Positions 1 to 7,419 are shown, counted from the stretch's first letter. The stretch is 12,121 nt of DNA from Lachnospiraceae bacterium UBA3643 (GCA_002373855.1 DFKO01000172.1:1-12121); one strand, 5' to 3'. The notes: generated by a model from the letters alone, not told the origin. Program-made: numbers and translations.

Positions 1-1516
1 CAAGGAGATGGATCTCAAGTACAAGGACTGCAAGGCTGAGATGGACATGGTCAACAAGGCGTTTATCGAGACCATGCTCGAGGGTGATGCCACCGGCAGA
101 GGATTCCCGTATCCTATTCCCACATATTCAATCACAAGAGATTTTGACTGGTCTGATACAGAAAACAACAGACTGCTCTTTGAGATGACCAGCAAGTATG
201 GTACACCTTACTTCTCTAACTATATTAACTCGGATATGGAGCCCAGCGACGTCCGCTCAATGTGCTGCCGTCTCCGTCTTGACCTCCGTGAGCTTCGCAA
301 GAAGACAGGCGGATTCTTCGGATCAGGCGAGAGTACAGGTTCGGTAGGCGTTGTTACGATCAATATGCCCCGTATCGCATACTTATCATCAAACAAGGAT
401 GATTTCTATAAGAGACTCAACAAGATGATGGATATCGCAGCCAGATCTCTTAAGATAAAGAGAGGCGTTATCTCAAAGCTTCTTGATGAGGGACTTTATC
501 CTTATACCAAGAGATATCTCGGATCGTTTGATAACCACTTCTCTACCATCGGTCTTATCGGTATGAACGAGGTAGGACTTAATGCCAACTGGCTCAGGGC
601 CGACATGACAGACAAGAGGACCCAGGAGTTCACCAAGGAAGTCCTTAATCACATGAGAGACAGACTTTCGGATTATCAGGAGCAGTACGGAGACCTCTAC
701 AACCTTGAGGCTACTCCCGCAGAGAGTACTACATACCGTCTTGCAAAGCATGACAAAAAGAGATGGCCCAATATCAAGACAGCAGGTCATATGGGCGATA
801 CTCCTTACTATACAAACTCATCTCATCTGCCTGTTGATTACACAGCAGATATATTTGATGCCCTTGACATCCAGGATGAGCTTCAGACCCTCTATACATC
901 GGGGACTGTATTCCATGCATTCCTCGGAGAAAAACTCCCTGACTGGAAGGCGGCAGCAGATCTTGTCAGAAAGATTGCTGAGAATTACAAGCTTCCTTAC
1001 TATACATTGTCTCCTACATATTCTATATGCAGTGAGCACGGCTATATCGCAGGTGAGGTTAAGGAATGTCCTCACTGTGGTAAAAAGACTGAAATCTACA
1101 GCCGTATCACAGGATACTACAGGCCTGTACAGAACTGGAATGACGGTAAGCTTCAGGAGTACAAAAACCGTGTTGAATATGACATAGACAATTCCGTACT
1201 CAAGAGACCTTCAAGCAGGGTGGTTACATTTACAGACATAGATGAAGACGATACACAGATCGAGATGGAAGTACCAAACGAGATCAGATATCTCTTTACC
1301 ACAAAGACATGTCCTAACTGCAAGCTTGCAAAGGGCTACCTCACAAATGTATCCTACATCCCTGTAGATGCAGAGGAAAACAGAGAACTGGCTCTTAAGT
1401 ACAAAGTCCGCCAGGCACCTACTTTGGTAGTTGTAAACGGAGATGAGAGCAGAAAGATTGTAAATGCCTCAAATATTAAGAAATATGCGGAAGAAACCGT
1501 ATTGACAACAATGTAA
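1..1516 (+). CDS. nrdD: Anaerobic (class III) ribonucleoside-triphosphate reductase, C-terminal part, fused to a thioredoxin-like domain; 5' end outside window
   Basis: This enzyme reduces ribonucleoside triphosphates to dNTPs in the cytoplasm without oxygen, using a glycyl radical installed by the activase NrdG. The reading frame is open to the first base, so the N-terminal part is missing; about 504 residues are visible. Numbering from the ATG at base 8 (an internal Met), the MCCRLRLD segment at 85-92 fits the active-site finger-loop cysteine (C86 or C87). C341, H344, C354 and C357 form the expected zinc site. RITGYYRPVQNWNDG (366-380) holds the predicted glycyl-radical residue G369. After the point where NrdD usually ends, residues about 424-500 form a thioredoxin/glutaredoxin-like fold with CPNC at 435-438 and a likely cis-Pro in QAPT (469-472). 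The fusion suggests a built-in thiol reductant rather than formate; this is inference. No nrdG follows; a terminator does. Confidence 0.95.
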   Translation, partial: KEMDLKYKDCKAEMDMVNKAFIETMLEGDATGRGFPYPIPTYSITRDFDWSDTENNRLLFEMTSKYGTPYFSNYINSDMEPSDVRSMCCRLRLDLRELRKKTGGFFGSGESTGSVGVVTINMPRIAYLSSNKDDFYKRLNKMMDIAARSLKIKRGVISKLLDEGLYPYTKRYLGSFDNHFSTIGLIGMNEVGLNANWLRADMTDKRTQEFTKEVLNHMRDRLSDYQEQYGDLYNLEATPAESTTYRLAKHDKKRWPNIKTAGHMGDTPYYTNSSHLPVDYTADIFDALDIQDELQTLYTSGTVFHAFLGEKLPDWKAAADLVRKIAENYKLPYYTLSPTYSICSEHGYIAGEVKECPHCGKKTEIYSRITGYYRPVQNWNDGKLQEYKNRVEYDIDNSVLKRPSSRVVTFTDIDEDDTQIEMEVPNEIRYLFTTKTCPNCKLAKGYLTNVSYIPVDAEENRELALKYKVRQAPTLVVVNGDESRKIVNASNIKKYAEETVLTTM

Positions 1517-1533
1517 TTAATGGTCAGAATTAT

Positions 1534-1566
1534 AAAAGACCGCCCTCTAGCCGGGGCGGTCTTTTT
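1534..1566 (+). terminator. Strong intrinsic terminator after nrdD
   Basis: A perfect 12-bp stem pairs 1534-1545 (AAAAGACCGCCC) with 1554-1565 (GGGCGGTCTTTT), with an 8-base loop at 1546-1553 and a run of five T at 1562-1566. The GC-rich inner stem followed by T residues is the classic Rho-independent form. It begins 17 bases after the nrdD stop. The AAAA on the left arm means it could also work on the other strand, although no minus-strand gene is seen there. Only 16 bases separate it from the pyrF ribosome binding site. Confidence 0.93.
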
Positions 1567-1595
1567 AAGGGTAATAATCATCGGAGGAAAAGAAT

Positions 1596-2516
1596 ATGAT
1601 AAACACACTTGTAGAAAAGATCAAAAAGACAAACGCACCAATCGTAGTAGGTCTCGATCCTACACTTGCTCTTATCCCCAAGCATGTACTTAAGAAAAAT
1701 TATGACGAGTACGGTGCTGATTTAAACGGCGTGGCCAAGGCGATAGTTGAGTACAACAAGACAATAGTTGATGCGATATATGACATAGTACCGGCTGTAA
1801 AACCCCAGATAGCAATGTATGAGACATTCGGTATCCCCGGACTCATTGCGTTTAAAGAGACTGTAGACTACTGCAAGAGCAAAGGTCTCGTGGTAATAGG
1901 TGATATAAAGAGAGGTGATATCGGTTCGACATCGACGGCTTACGCTCTCGGACATATCGGAAAGGTTACCATAGAGGGAAAAGAGTTTAAGGGATTTGAT
2001 GAGGATTTTGTGACTGTTAACCCTTATCTTGGTACAGACGGCGTAAAGCCCTTTATCGATGTATGTAAAGAAGAGAAAAAAGGTATATTTGTACTCGTAA
2101 AGACATCAAATCCTTCAAGCGGAGAGTTCCAGGACAGGATAATTGACGGCAGACCTTTATATGAGCTGGTAGGCGAGAAAGTAGCCGAGTGGGGCGCAGA
2201 CTGTATGGGCGACTCATACAGCTACGTAGGAGCCGTTGTCGGAGCAACATATCCTGAGATGGGCAAAGTCCTCCGTGATATTATGCCAAAGAGCTTTATC
2301 CTCGTACCCGGATACGGTGCCCAGGGTGGCAAGGGAGCAGACCTCGTGCATTTCTTTAACAAGGACGGTCTCGGTGCCATCGTCAACTCATCAAGAGGCA
2401 TCATAGGTGCATACAAGCAGGAAAAATATGCACAGTACGGTCCTGCAAACTACGGCGACGCAGCCAGAGCGGCAGTCCTTGACATGAAAGAGGACATAGT
2501 ATCTGCCCTCGCCTAA
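1596..2516 (+). CDS. pyrF: Orotidine 5'-phosphate decarboxylase, long (type 2) form
   Basis: PyrF decarboxylates OMP to UMP, the last step of de novo pyrimidine synthesis, in the cytoplasm. The 306-residue length fits the longer type 2 family rather than the roughly 240-residue Bacillus-type enzyme. VGLDPT at 18-23 is the first beta-strand motif with the substrate-contacting Asp. GDIKRGDI at 102-109 is the catalytic D-x-K-x-x-D signature (D103, K105, D108). VPGYGAQGG at 237-245 and NSSRGI at 264-269 are the phosphate-binding segments. The start is fixed by GGAGG at 1583-1587, eight bases before the ATG. The partner gene pyrE follows after 80 bases. No independent promoter fits between the upstream terminator and the ribosome binding site. 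Confidence 0.97.
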   Translation: MINTLVEKIKKTNAPIVVGLDPTLALIPKHVLKKNYDEYGADLNGVAKAIVEYNKTIVDAIYDIVPAVKPQIAMYETFGIPGLIAFKETVDYCKSKGLVVIGDIKRGDIGSTSTAYALGHIGKVTIEGKEFKGFDEDFVTVNPYLGTDGVKPFIDVCKEEKKGIFVLVKTSNPSSGEFQDRIIDGRPLYELVGEKVAEWGADCMGDSYSYVGAVVGATYPEMGKVLRDIMPKSFILVPGYGAQGGKGADLVHFFNKDGLGAIVNSSRGIIGAYKQEKYAQYGPANYGDAARAAVLDMKEDIVSALA

Positions 2517-2536
2517 AAATTGAAAAAACAGGCGAG
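2508..2536 (+). repeat. Inverted repeat spanning the pyrF stop codon
   Basis: CTCGCCT (2508-2514) is an exact reverse complement of AGGCGAG (2530-2536), giving a 7-bp stem around a 15-base A-rich loop. Only two T residues follow, so it is not a convincing terminator. It overlaps the -35 and spacer of the candidate pyrE promoter. It may simply be chance, or it may be a 3'-end stem for pyrF mRNA. Confidence 0.4.
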
Positions 2537-2548
2537 TTATGGTAGCAT
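2520..2548 (+). promoter_or_regulatory. Candidate sigma-A promoter for pyrE
   Basis: TTGAAA at 2520-2525 is followed after exactly 17 bases by TAGCAT at 2543-2548, with an extended -10 TG at 2540-2541. The -35 matches 5 of 6 consensus bases and the -10 matches 4 of 6. Transcription would begin near 2555, leaving a leader of about 40 bases before pyrE with no visible attenuator, PyrR-type loop or riboswitch. This would drive pyrE and probably everything through purD. Confidence 0.5.
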
Positions 2549-2596
2549 ATTTAGGGTAAATTATTCCGTTTTCATTACATTATCAGGAGAGTAATC

Positions 2597-3277
2597 ATGG
2601 AACAGTATAAAGAGCAGTTTATAGATTTTATGGTTGAGAGCGATGTCCTCAAATTCGGCGACTTTACATTAAAGAGCGGAAGAAAGTCTCCGTTTTTCAT
2701 GAACGCGGGAGCATATGTTACAGGTACCCAGCTCGGACGCCTCGGAGAGTATTACGCAAAGGCTATACATGACAACTTCGGAGATGATTTCGACGTCCTT
2801 TTCGGACCTGCATACAAGGGTATTCCCCTTGGTGTTGCCACAGCCATCGCATACTCAAAACTTTACGGCATCGATGTAAGATACTGCTCAAACCGTAAGG
2901 AAGTAAAGGACCATGGTGATACAGGTATCCTTCTCGGTTCAAAGCTTAAAGATGGCGACAGAGTTATTATGATTGAGGATGTTACAACTTCCGGAAAATC
3001 AATCGAGGAGACATATCCCATTATAAAAGCTCAGGCAGATGTTGAAATAAAAGGTCTCATTGTTTCATTAAACCGTATGGAGAAGGGGCTCCATTCTGAC
3101 GGAAGCGCTCTTGACGAGATCAGGGAGACATACGGATTCGATGCAGCAGCTATCGTTACAATGGCTGAGGTGACAGAGTATCTCTACAATAAGGAAGTCG
3201 GCGGAAGAGTTCTCATCGATGATGAGATGAAAAAGTCGATTGATGCATATTATGAAATATACGGAGCATCAAAGTAA
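2597..3277 (+). CDS. pyrE: Orotate phosphoribosyltransferase
   Basis: PyrE transfers the phosphoribosyl group from PRPP to orotate to give OMP, the substrate of PyrF encoded just upstream. The 226 residues match the usual length of the bacterial enzyme. FTLKSGRKSPFFMNAG at 23-38 is the N-terminal orotate-binding region. GPAYKGIPL at 70-78 is a conserved loop of the type I PRTase fold. NRKEVKDHGDTG at 99-110 is the flexible catalytic loop that supplies a basic residue to the neighbouring subunit. IEDVTTSGKS at 126-135 is the PRPP-binding signature. AGGAGAG at 2585-2591 sets the ATG. It is the first gene of an apparent run of tightly spaced genes ending with purD. Confidence 0.97.
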   Translation: MEQYKEQFIDFMVESDVLKFGDFTLKSGRKSPFFMNAGAYVTGTQLGRLGEYYAKAIHDNFGDDFDVLFGPAYKGIPLGVATAIAYSKLYGIDVRYCSNRKEVKDHGDTGILLGSKLKDGDRVIMIEDVTTSGKSIEETYPIIKAQADVEIKGLIVSLNRMEKGLHSDGSALDEIRETYGFDAAAIVTMAEVTEYLYNKEVGGRVLIDDEMKKSIDAYYEIYGASK

Positions 3278-3294
3278 GAAAGGCGGTATGTGAC

Positions 3295-3450
3295 ATGGAA
3301 GAGGAAAAGACATATAAAGTAATGGCTGCTTCAGGCGCCTGCAGTATAGTTCTCGGTGTAGTCAGCCTTGTAGTCGGAGTTGTGACAGGCGTGCTCCTCG
3401 TGATCCAGGGTGCAAAACTCATAGCTCAGAAGGGCAAGATTACATTCTAA
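3295..3450 (+). CDS. Small single-helix membrane protein (51 residues), function unknown
   Basis: This short gene lies 17 bases after pyrE and is easily missed by gene callers. It begins MEEEKTYKVMAASGACS and ends QKGKITF. The N-terminus is charged (residues 1-8), residues about 10-38 are a continuous hydrophobic helix rich in Gly, Val, Leu and small residues spaced as in packed helices, and the C-terminal end is basic. This predicts one membrane span without a cleavable signal. An AAGGCGG stretch just upstream is a modest ribosome binding site about eight bases from the ATG. The nearby ATG at 3288 runs straight into TGA, so 3295 is the only plausible start. The stop is in the same frame as the next gene and only six bases from its ATG. 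Coding character is supported by codon choice resembling the neighbours and by the filled space between genes. No family recognised. Confidence 0.72.
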   Translation: MEEEKTYKVMAASGACSIVLGVVSLVVGVVTGVLLVIQGAKLIAQKGKITF

Positions 3451-3456
3451 AGTTTT

Positions 3457-3771
3457 ATGAAACTTTTTGATAATTATAAATTTACCGACAGAAAACATCC
3501 TGCTGTTGGAATAATGTCTGTGGTTTTGGGCTTTATAGGCATTATCTCCGAGACGGTTGCGATTTTTATCCCGTATCTTGGCAAGAAAGAACCGGAGCGG
3601 TATGCATTTATCATGGCGCTCTCGTTTCTCTACGCTATTGCCGGGATAGTGCTTGGTCTTGTAGGCAGGTTTAAAAAGGGTGCTTTTGCCTTTTTTCCGT
3701 CTGTGGGACTGGTCATTAATACGGTGACCATAATCCTCGGCGTGATTATCATAGTGATTGGAGCTGCGTAG
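3457..3771 (+). CDS. Small integral membrane protein (104 residues), function unknown
   Basis: The protein begins MKLFDNYKFTDRKHPAVG and has three hydrophobic stretches, at about 17-40, 49-68 and 77-102, with a basic GRFKKG turn between the second and third. No catalytic motif is visible. It resembles short three-helix proteins of unknown function common in Lachnospiraceae, possibly DUF6142; that family name is from memory and not verified. There is no Shine-Dalgarno sequence in front of the ATG (only AAAGTTTT), so translation is probably coupled to the 51-residue gene ending six bases upstream in the same frame. The next gene begins three bases after the stop. The tight packing suggests co-expression with the small protein before it and the peptidase after it. 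Confidence 0.85.
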   Translation: MKLFDNYKFTDRKHPAVGIMSVVLGFIGIISETVAIFIPYLGKKEPERYAFIMALSFLYAIAGIVLGLVGRFKKGAFAFFPSVGLVINTVTIILGVIIIVIGAA

Positions 3772-3774
3772 CAA

Positions 3775-5868
3775 TTGGAAGCAGAACAGGAATATACAGA
3801 ATGCGAAGATTTTATCGCAGAGAGATATGAACTGATAAAAGAAAAATTAAACGAACTCTGTGACGCTGCTGATACAGGTGATGACAGATATGATAAATAT
3901 TTTGGGACAGAGTTTGCTTTTGTAAGATATCTTACGACGGTTTTTGACAGGGTTGGGGACAAAAACGTTTCCGGCACTGAATATAAAGAGATAAACAAAA
4001 AACTGTATGAAGATATACTGCCGGGCAATTATGATTCATCATACTGTAATCCCGGGTATGCCACAAATATTTTTGGCATGGACATTGGCCGTATTTTATC
4101 AGCAACTGCTTATGAGATGAGATGTGCCATTCCATATGTGTTTGAAGGTCAGATGCAGAGGCTCCTCATGAGAGCAGAGCTCCTTGTGGAACTGTACGGC
4201 AGTGTATGCGACCTGGCATCTGATGGCGATGAGGCTCTGGCAGGCAGTCTTAAGGATATTATCTACTGGTATGTCAGTGATTATTACGAGACAGAACAGG
4301 AGTACAGAGTATCGGAGCTTGTAAAGGGCGAGCAACTGCCTCTTGATATCCTCGATGAATACGATCCCGGTGATACATCATATTTATATAAATACGGTGA
4401 ATACATTACGGACAATGAGATAAAGACTGCCGAGTATCTGGCGGCCCAGCCCGAGGAAAAGATTGCAAAGATTGCAGATACCTTTTCCGAAGGTTACAGG
4501 ATAGGTTTTGAGGTTACGAGAAAAGACCTGTCAAAGAAAAAAACGGTAAATATCAGATATCCTATCGGCTTTGAGAGAGTGATAAAAAAAACCATCAGCA
4601 ATTTTGAGAAGATGGGATTAACCCCGGTCATATACAGAGCAGGCAGTTCTTTTTTCAGAAGACAGAACGTTCAGAAAGTCGGTTATTTCGGAGCTAACCC
4701 CAATAAGCAGTACGACTGTGACCACAGCAAGGATGAGGCACTGTTTTTAGACAGTCAGCTCCTTACCAGAAAACTGGAATGTCTGAAGGCATCTTTTGAA
4801 AAATATAAAGAAGAGGCATACGTACATGCAGGTCCTGCAGTAATGGAGATATTCGGCGAGGAACCGTTTGTTCCGGCAGAAAATGAGAGCGCGTACAAAC
4901 TGTCAAAGCAGCAGCAGACATTGTTTGTAAAGGGCACCTCAAAGGCAGGCATGATCACAAACGAATATATCAAGGGTGAGGAGAGGAGCTTTACCATTAT
5001 GGCTTTCCCTTCTCCTGCAATTGGTGATATATTTACCGAGGTATTTGATGAGACCCTTGAGATAAATACCCTTGATTATTATCTCTACAGAAATATGCAG
5101 CAGATAATAATAGATGAGCTTGATAAAGCAAAGTATGTCCATGTCCTCGGACAAAACGGTAACAGGACAGACATAAACATCAATCTCATTGATATAGATG
5201 ACCCGGACAGTCAGACCAAGTTTGAAAACTGCGTGGCAGATGTGAATATACCTGTCGGAGAAGTCTTTACATCACCTGTCCTTAAGGGAACGACGGGGCT
5301 CCTTCATGTGAGTGAAGTATTCCTGGATGAACTTAAATACAGGGATCTGGCAATCACTGTCACAGACGGATTTGTCACGGATTACAGTCTGGCAAACTAT
5401 GACAGCGAGGAAAAAAATAAAGAGTACTTTAAAGAAAATGTGCTCTACAATCATGAGACCCTCCCCATGGGAGAATTTGCGATTGGTACAAATACAAGAG
5501 CGTATGCCATGGGTAGGAAAATGGGCATAGCCGGCAGATTGCCTATCCTTATCGCAGAAAAGACGGGACCCCATTTTGCATTCGGAGATACATGCTACTC
5601 TCATGCAGAGGATGTAAAGGTTTACAATCCCGACGGCAAGGAGATAATGGCAAGGGACAATGAGGTCAGCATATGCCGAAAGGACAGTCCCGACAAGGCA
5701 TACTTTAACTGTCATACAGATGTGACTCTCCCGTACGACGAGATAGGGCTCATAGAGACGGTTAAGGAAAACGGAGAGCGGACGGCCATCATAAAAGGCG
5801 GCAGGTTTGTCCTCCCGGGACTTGAGGAATTAAATATTTATATTGATAAAGTATTGGAGGAAAAATAA
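3775..5868 (+). CDS. M29-family (aminopeptidase T/AmpS-like) metallopeptidase with long N-terminal extension
   Basis: The C-terminal half resembles the M29 family of metal-dependent aminopeptidases, which remove N-terminal amino acids from peptides in the cytoplasm. The likely metal ligands are all in order: E496 in GEVFTSP (495-501), E567 in GEFAIGTN (566-573), H600 in TGPHFAFGDTCY (597-608, with Y608 a possible catalytic Tyr), and H647 plus D649 in CHTDVTLPY (646-654). Usual members have about 400 residues; this has 697. Residues 1 to about 220 are an extra, mostly helical, acidic region that I do not recognise. There is no signal peptide. The start is TTG at 3775, three bases after the preceding stop, with TTGGAG at 3758-3763 as a weak ribosome site; the next in-frame Met is residue 102, which is too far in. 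The stop overlaps the purE ATG (TAATG), so translation is likely coupled. Substrate unknown. Confidence 0.85.
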   Translation: MEAEQEYTECEDFIAERYELIKEKLNELCDAADTGDDRYDKYFGTEFAFVRYLTTVFDRVGDKNVSGTEYKEINKKLYEDILPGNYDSSYCNPGYATNIFGMDIGRILSATAYEMRCAIPYVFEGQMQRLLMRAELLVELYGSVCDLASDGDEALAGSLKDIIYWYVSDYYETEQEYRVSELVKGEQLPLDILDEYDPGDTSYLYKYGEYITDNEIKTAEYLAAQPEEKIAKIADTFSEGYRIGFEVTRKDLSKKKTVNIRYPIGFERVIKKTISNFEKMGLTPVIYRAGSSFFRRQNVQKVGYFGANPNKQYDCDHSKDEALFLDSQLLTRKLECLKASFEKYKEEAYVHAGPAVMEIFGEEPFVPAENESAYKLSKQQQTLFVKGTSKAGMITNEYIKGEERSFTIMAFPSPAIGDIFTEVFDETLEINTLDYYLYRNMQQIIIDELDKAKYVHVLGQNGNRTDININLIDIDDPDSQTKFENCVADVNIPVGEVFTSPVLKGTTGLLHVSEVFLDELKYRDLAITVTDGFVTDYSLANYDSEEKNKEYFKENVLYNHETLPMGEFAIGTNTRAYAMGRKMGIAGRLPILIAEKTGPHFAFGDTCYSHAEDVKVYNPDGKEIMARDNEVSICRKDSPDKAYFNCHTDVTLPYDEIGLIETVKENGERTAIIKGGRFVLPGLEELNIYIDKVLEEK

Positions 5869-6374
5869 TGGCTACAGTCAGTATAGTAATGGGCAGTGAT
5901 TCGGATATGCCTGTCATGAAGAAAGCGGCAGACGTCCTTGCAGAGCTCGGTATCTCATTTGAGATGCGCATCATCTCGGCACACAGAGAACCCGATGAGT
6001 TCTTTGAATATGCAAAGACTGCCGAGGAGAGAGGCGTAAAGGTCATCATCGCAGGAGCAGGTATGGCAGCTCATCTGCCCGGTATGTGCGCAGCGATATT
6101 CCCGATGCCCGTTATAGGTATCCCCATGCATACCACATCACTCGGAGGCAGGGATTCCCTTTACTCAATAGTACAGATGCCTTCAGGTATCCCTGTGGCA
6201 ACGGTAGCCATAAACGGCGGAGCCAATGCGGGACTCCTTGCAGCAAAGATTCTCTCCGTGTCCGATGAGAGTCTCCTTGCAAAACTCAAGGATTACAGCA
6301 AAAAGCAGAAGGAAGCCGTAATAGCAAAAGATAAAAAATTATCAGAAGTCGGATACGCCAACTACGAAAAATAA
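5868..6374 (+). CDS. purE: Class I-type phosphoribosylaminoimidazole carboxylase / N5-CAIR mutase
   Basis: PurE makes 4-carboxyaminoimidazole ribonucleotide (CAIR) in the sixth step of de novo purine synthesis. The 168 residues match the family. GSDSD at 9-13 binds the substrate phosphate, SAHREP at 37-42 carries the catalytic His (H39), and AGAGMAAHLPG at 62-72 and DSLYSIVQMPSGIPVAT at 96-112 are conserved. The SAHR form (not SAHK) and overall similarity favour class I, whose usual partner is PurK. No purK is present in the window, so whether N5-CAIR or AIR plus CO2 is the true substrate cannot be told here. The ATG overlaps the preceding stop by one base, with GGAGG inside the 3' end of that gene. 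Confidence 0.96.
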   Translation: MATVSIVMGSDSDMPVMKKAADVLAELGISFEMRIISAHREPDEFFEYAKTAEERGVKVIIAGAGMAAHLPGMCAAIFPMPVIGIPMHTTSLGGRDSLYSIVQMPSGIPVATVAINGGANAGLLAAKILSVSDESLLAKLKDYSKKQKEAVIAKDKKLSEVGYANYEK

Positions 6375-6393
6375 TACGGAGGATTAACGCATT

Positions 6394-7419
6394 ATGGATT
6401 ATAAGAAAGCCGGAGTAGACATCGAAGCAGGATATCAGTCGGTAGAACTCATGAAAAAGTATGTCGCAGGTACAATGAGACCTGAAGTACTCGGAGGCCT
6501 CGGAGGATTCTCGGGAGCATTCTCCCTTGCGACAATTAAAAATATGGAAGACCCCGTACTTTTATCAGGTACGGACGGTTGCGGTACAAAGGTTAAACTC
6601 GCATTTATCATGGACAAGCATGACACCATCGGTATCGATGCTGTTGCCATGTGTGTAAACGATGTTGCATGTGCAGGTGGAGAGCCTCTGTTTTTTCTTG
6701 ATTACATCGCGTGTGGTAAGAATTATCCCGAGAAGATCGCTACTATCGTAAGCGGTGTAGCTGAGGGATGCAAGCAGTCAGGTGCAGCTCTTATCGGCGG
6801 TGAGACAGCAGAGCACCCGGGACTCATGCCTGAGGATGAGTACGATCTCGCAGGATTTGCTGTAGGTGTTGTTGACAGAAAGGACATCATTACAGGTCAG
6901 AATATTAAGGCAGGCGATACTCTCATCGGTATTGCATCATCCGGTGTTCATTCAAACGGATTCTCTCTTGTCAGAAAGGTATTTACGATGTCAGAGCAGA
7001 ATCTTTCAAGATACTGTGATGAGCTTGGCAGGACACTGGGCGAGGCCCTCATCGAGCCTACAAAGATTTATGTGAAAGCAATGAAGTCTGTAAAGGATGC
7101 AGGCGTAAAGGTAAAGGGATGCAGCCATATCACAGGCGGCGGATTCTATGAGAATATTCCGAGAATGCTGCCTAAGGATATTACTGCAAAAATCAATTTA
7201 TCAAGCTATGAAGTACCTGCCATATTCAGACTCCTTCAAAAGACGGGAGATATCGATTCACACATGATGTACAACACATTTAACATGGGTATTGGTATGG
7301 TCATTGCAGTAGATCCCGCCGATGCTGATCAGGCTGTAAAGGCTATCACGGCAGCGGGAGAGACAGCTTACATACTCGGTGAGACTGTGAGCGGAAGTGA
7401 CGGAGTTATCTTATGTTAA
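6394..7419 (+). CDS. purM: Phosphoribosylformylglycinamidine cyclo-ligase (AIR synthetase)
   Basis: PurM closes the imidazole ring, converting FGAM and ATP to AIR, the compound that PurE acts on next. At 341 residues it has the standard length. GTDGCGTKVKLA at 59-70 is the nucleotide-binding signature, IDAVAMCVNDV at 81-91 is a conserved core helix, LIGGETAEHPGLM at 133-145 and DLAGFAVGVV at 151-160 are typical family segments, and ASSGVHSNGFSLVR and ITGGGFYENIPRMLP follow in order. GGAGG at 6378-6382 lies 11 bases before the ATG. The stop overlaps the start of purN by seven bases. Confidence 0.97.
   Translation: MDYKKAGVDIEAGYQSVELMKKYVAGTMRPEVLGGLGGFSGAFSLATIKNMEDPVLLSGTDGCGTKVKLAFIMDKHDTIGIDAVAMCVNDVACAGGEPLFFLDYIACGKNYPEKIATIVSGVAEGCKQSGAALIGGETAEHPGLMPEDEYDLAGFAVGVVDRKDIITGQNIKAGDTLIGIASSGVHSNGFSLVRKVFTMSEQNLSRYCDELGRTLGEALIEPTKIYVKAMKSVKDAGVKVKGCSHITGGGFYENIPRMLPKDITAKINLSSYEVPAIFRLLQKTGDIDSHMMYNTFNMGIGMVIAVDPADADQAVKAITAAGETAYILGETVSGSDGVILC

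Noticed and set aside
705..1187. A 160-residue frame inside nrdD on the same strand
   Set aside because: It is an out-of-frame shadow of a strongly conserved gene, has no ribosome site, and its product has no recognisable features.
3331..3774. A 147-residue minus-strand frame opposite the two small membrane genes
   Set aside because: The product is an His/Lys/Asn-rich mirror of hydrophobic codons on the + strand, with no ribosome site or family resemblance; the + strand genes fit the operon spacing.
5700..5868. Search for a purine riboswitch or separate promoter in front of purE
   Set aside because: The purE start overlaps the preceding stop codon, the upstream bases are coding, and no riboswitch-like core was recognised.
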